Of a stretch of 34,470 bases of DNA, positions 34,327 to 34,470 are shown one piece after another (within the stretch, counting starts at the first letter, position 1; each line of letters begins with the position of its first letter). The position numbers and the translations under genes are program-made. Under the pieces are notes generated by a model. It was given only the letters and a program-made list of their open reading frames with translations, had not been told where the DNA came from and did not search any database. The stretch is from an uncultured bacterium (lineage in GTDB: Bacteria; Bacillota; Clostridia; Christensenellales; Pumilibacteraceae), in the NCBI GenBank assembly GCA_949744905.1, contig CATKCE010000055.1:1-34470 (forward strand). Reading direction: 5' to 3'.

Positions 34327-34470
34327 TTGCGTCGGGAATTCTCCCGGCGCAATCGCATAAAGCGTATCGAAACGGTCCTCAGCCGAGCGAAGCGAACGCC
34401 GACCCAAACGCGACCATGGTAAGTGCAAGAGTGGTTGCGTAAAAGTAAGAAAAGTAAATACGGAGGCGTA
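34327..34470 (+). promoter_or_regulatory. Structured 5' leader ending in an RBS; class not recognised
   Basis: Hairpin TTGCGTCGGG-AATTCT-CCCGGCGCAA (34327-34352). Hairpin ACGCGACCA...TGGTTGCGT (34408-34440). GGAGG at 34462-34466. Confidence 0.45.

Noticed and set aside
1-34470. Mobile elements, phage genes or tRNA/rRNA genes
   Set aside because: No transposase, integrase or phage motifs, no terminal inverted repeats and no tRNA-like cloverleaf were recognised by reading. A dedicated search could still find something small.

Overview
All genes in this 34.5 kb window read on the + strand. It looks like a Firmicutes/Clostridia-type genome, inferred from the AGGAGG ribosome-binding sites, TTGACA promoters and surface-protein families. 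From left to right: (i) the 3' end of a Lys/Ala-rich histone-H1-like gene, with 36-bp tandem repeats and a G8 tract that breaks its frame, closed by an intrinsic terminator; (ii) a 3152-aa BspA-type leucine-rich-repeat (LRR) lipoprotein with its own promoter and a possible attenuator in its leader; (iii) a second promoter followed by a tightly packed run of nine genes (10429-34282): membrane protein with an InlB-like module, MoxR AAA+ ATPase, DUF58 protein, BatA-like VWA protein, double-VWA/GATase-like membrane protein, BspA-LRR lipoprotein, Ig-like lipoprotein of unknown function, 2446-aa subtilase-LRR fusion, and an InlB/BspA-LRR lipoprotein; (iv) a new promoter and a structured leader for a gene that starts just outside the window. 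The most interesting hypothesis is that the MoxR/VWA machinery is dedicated to maturation, assembly or processing of the giant LRR surface proteins encoded in the same apparent operon. That link is inferred from gene order and shared domains and has not been shown. No tRNA, rRNA, CRISPR array or transposase was recognised.
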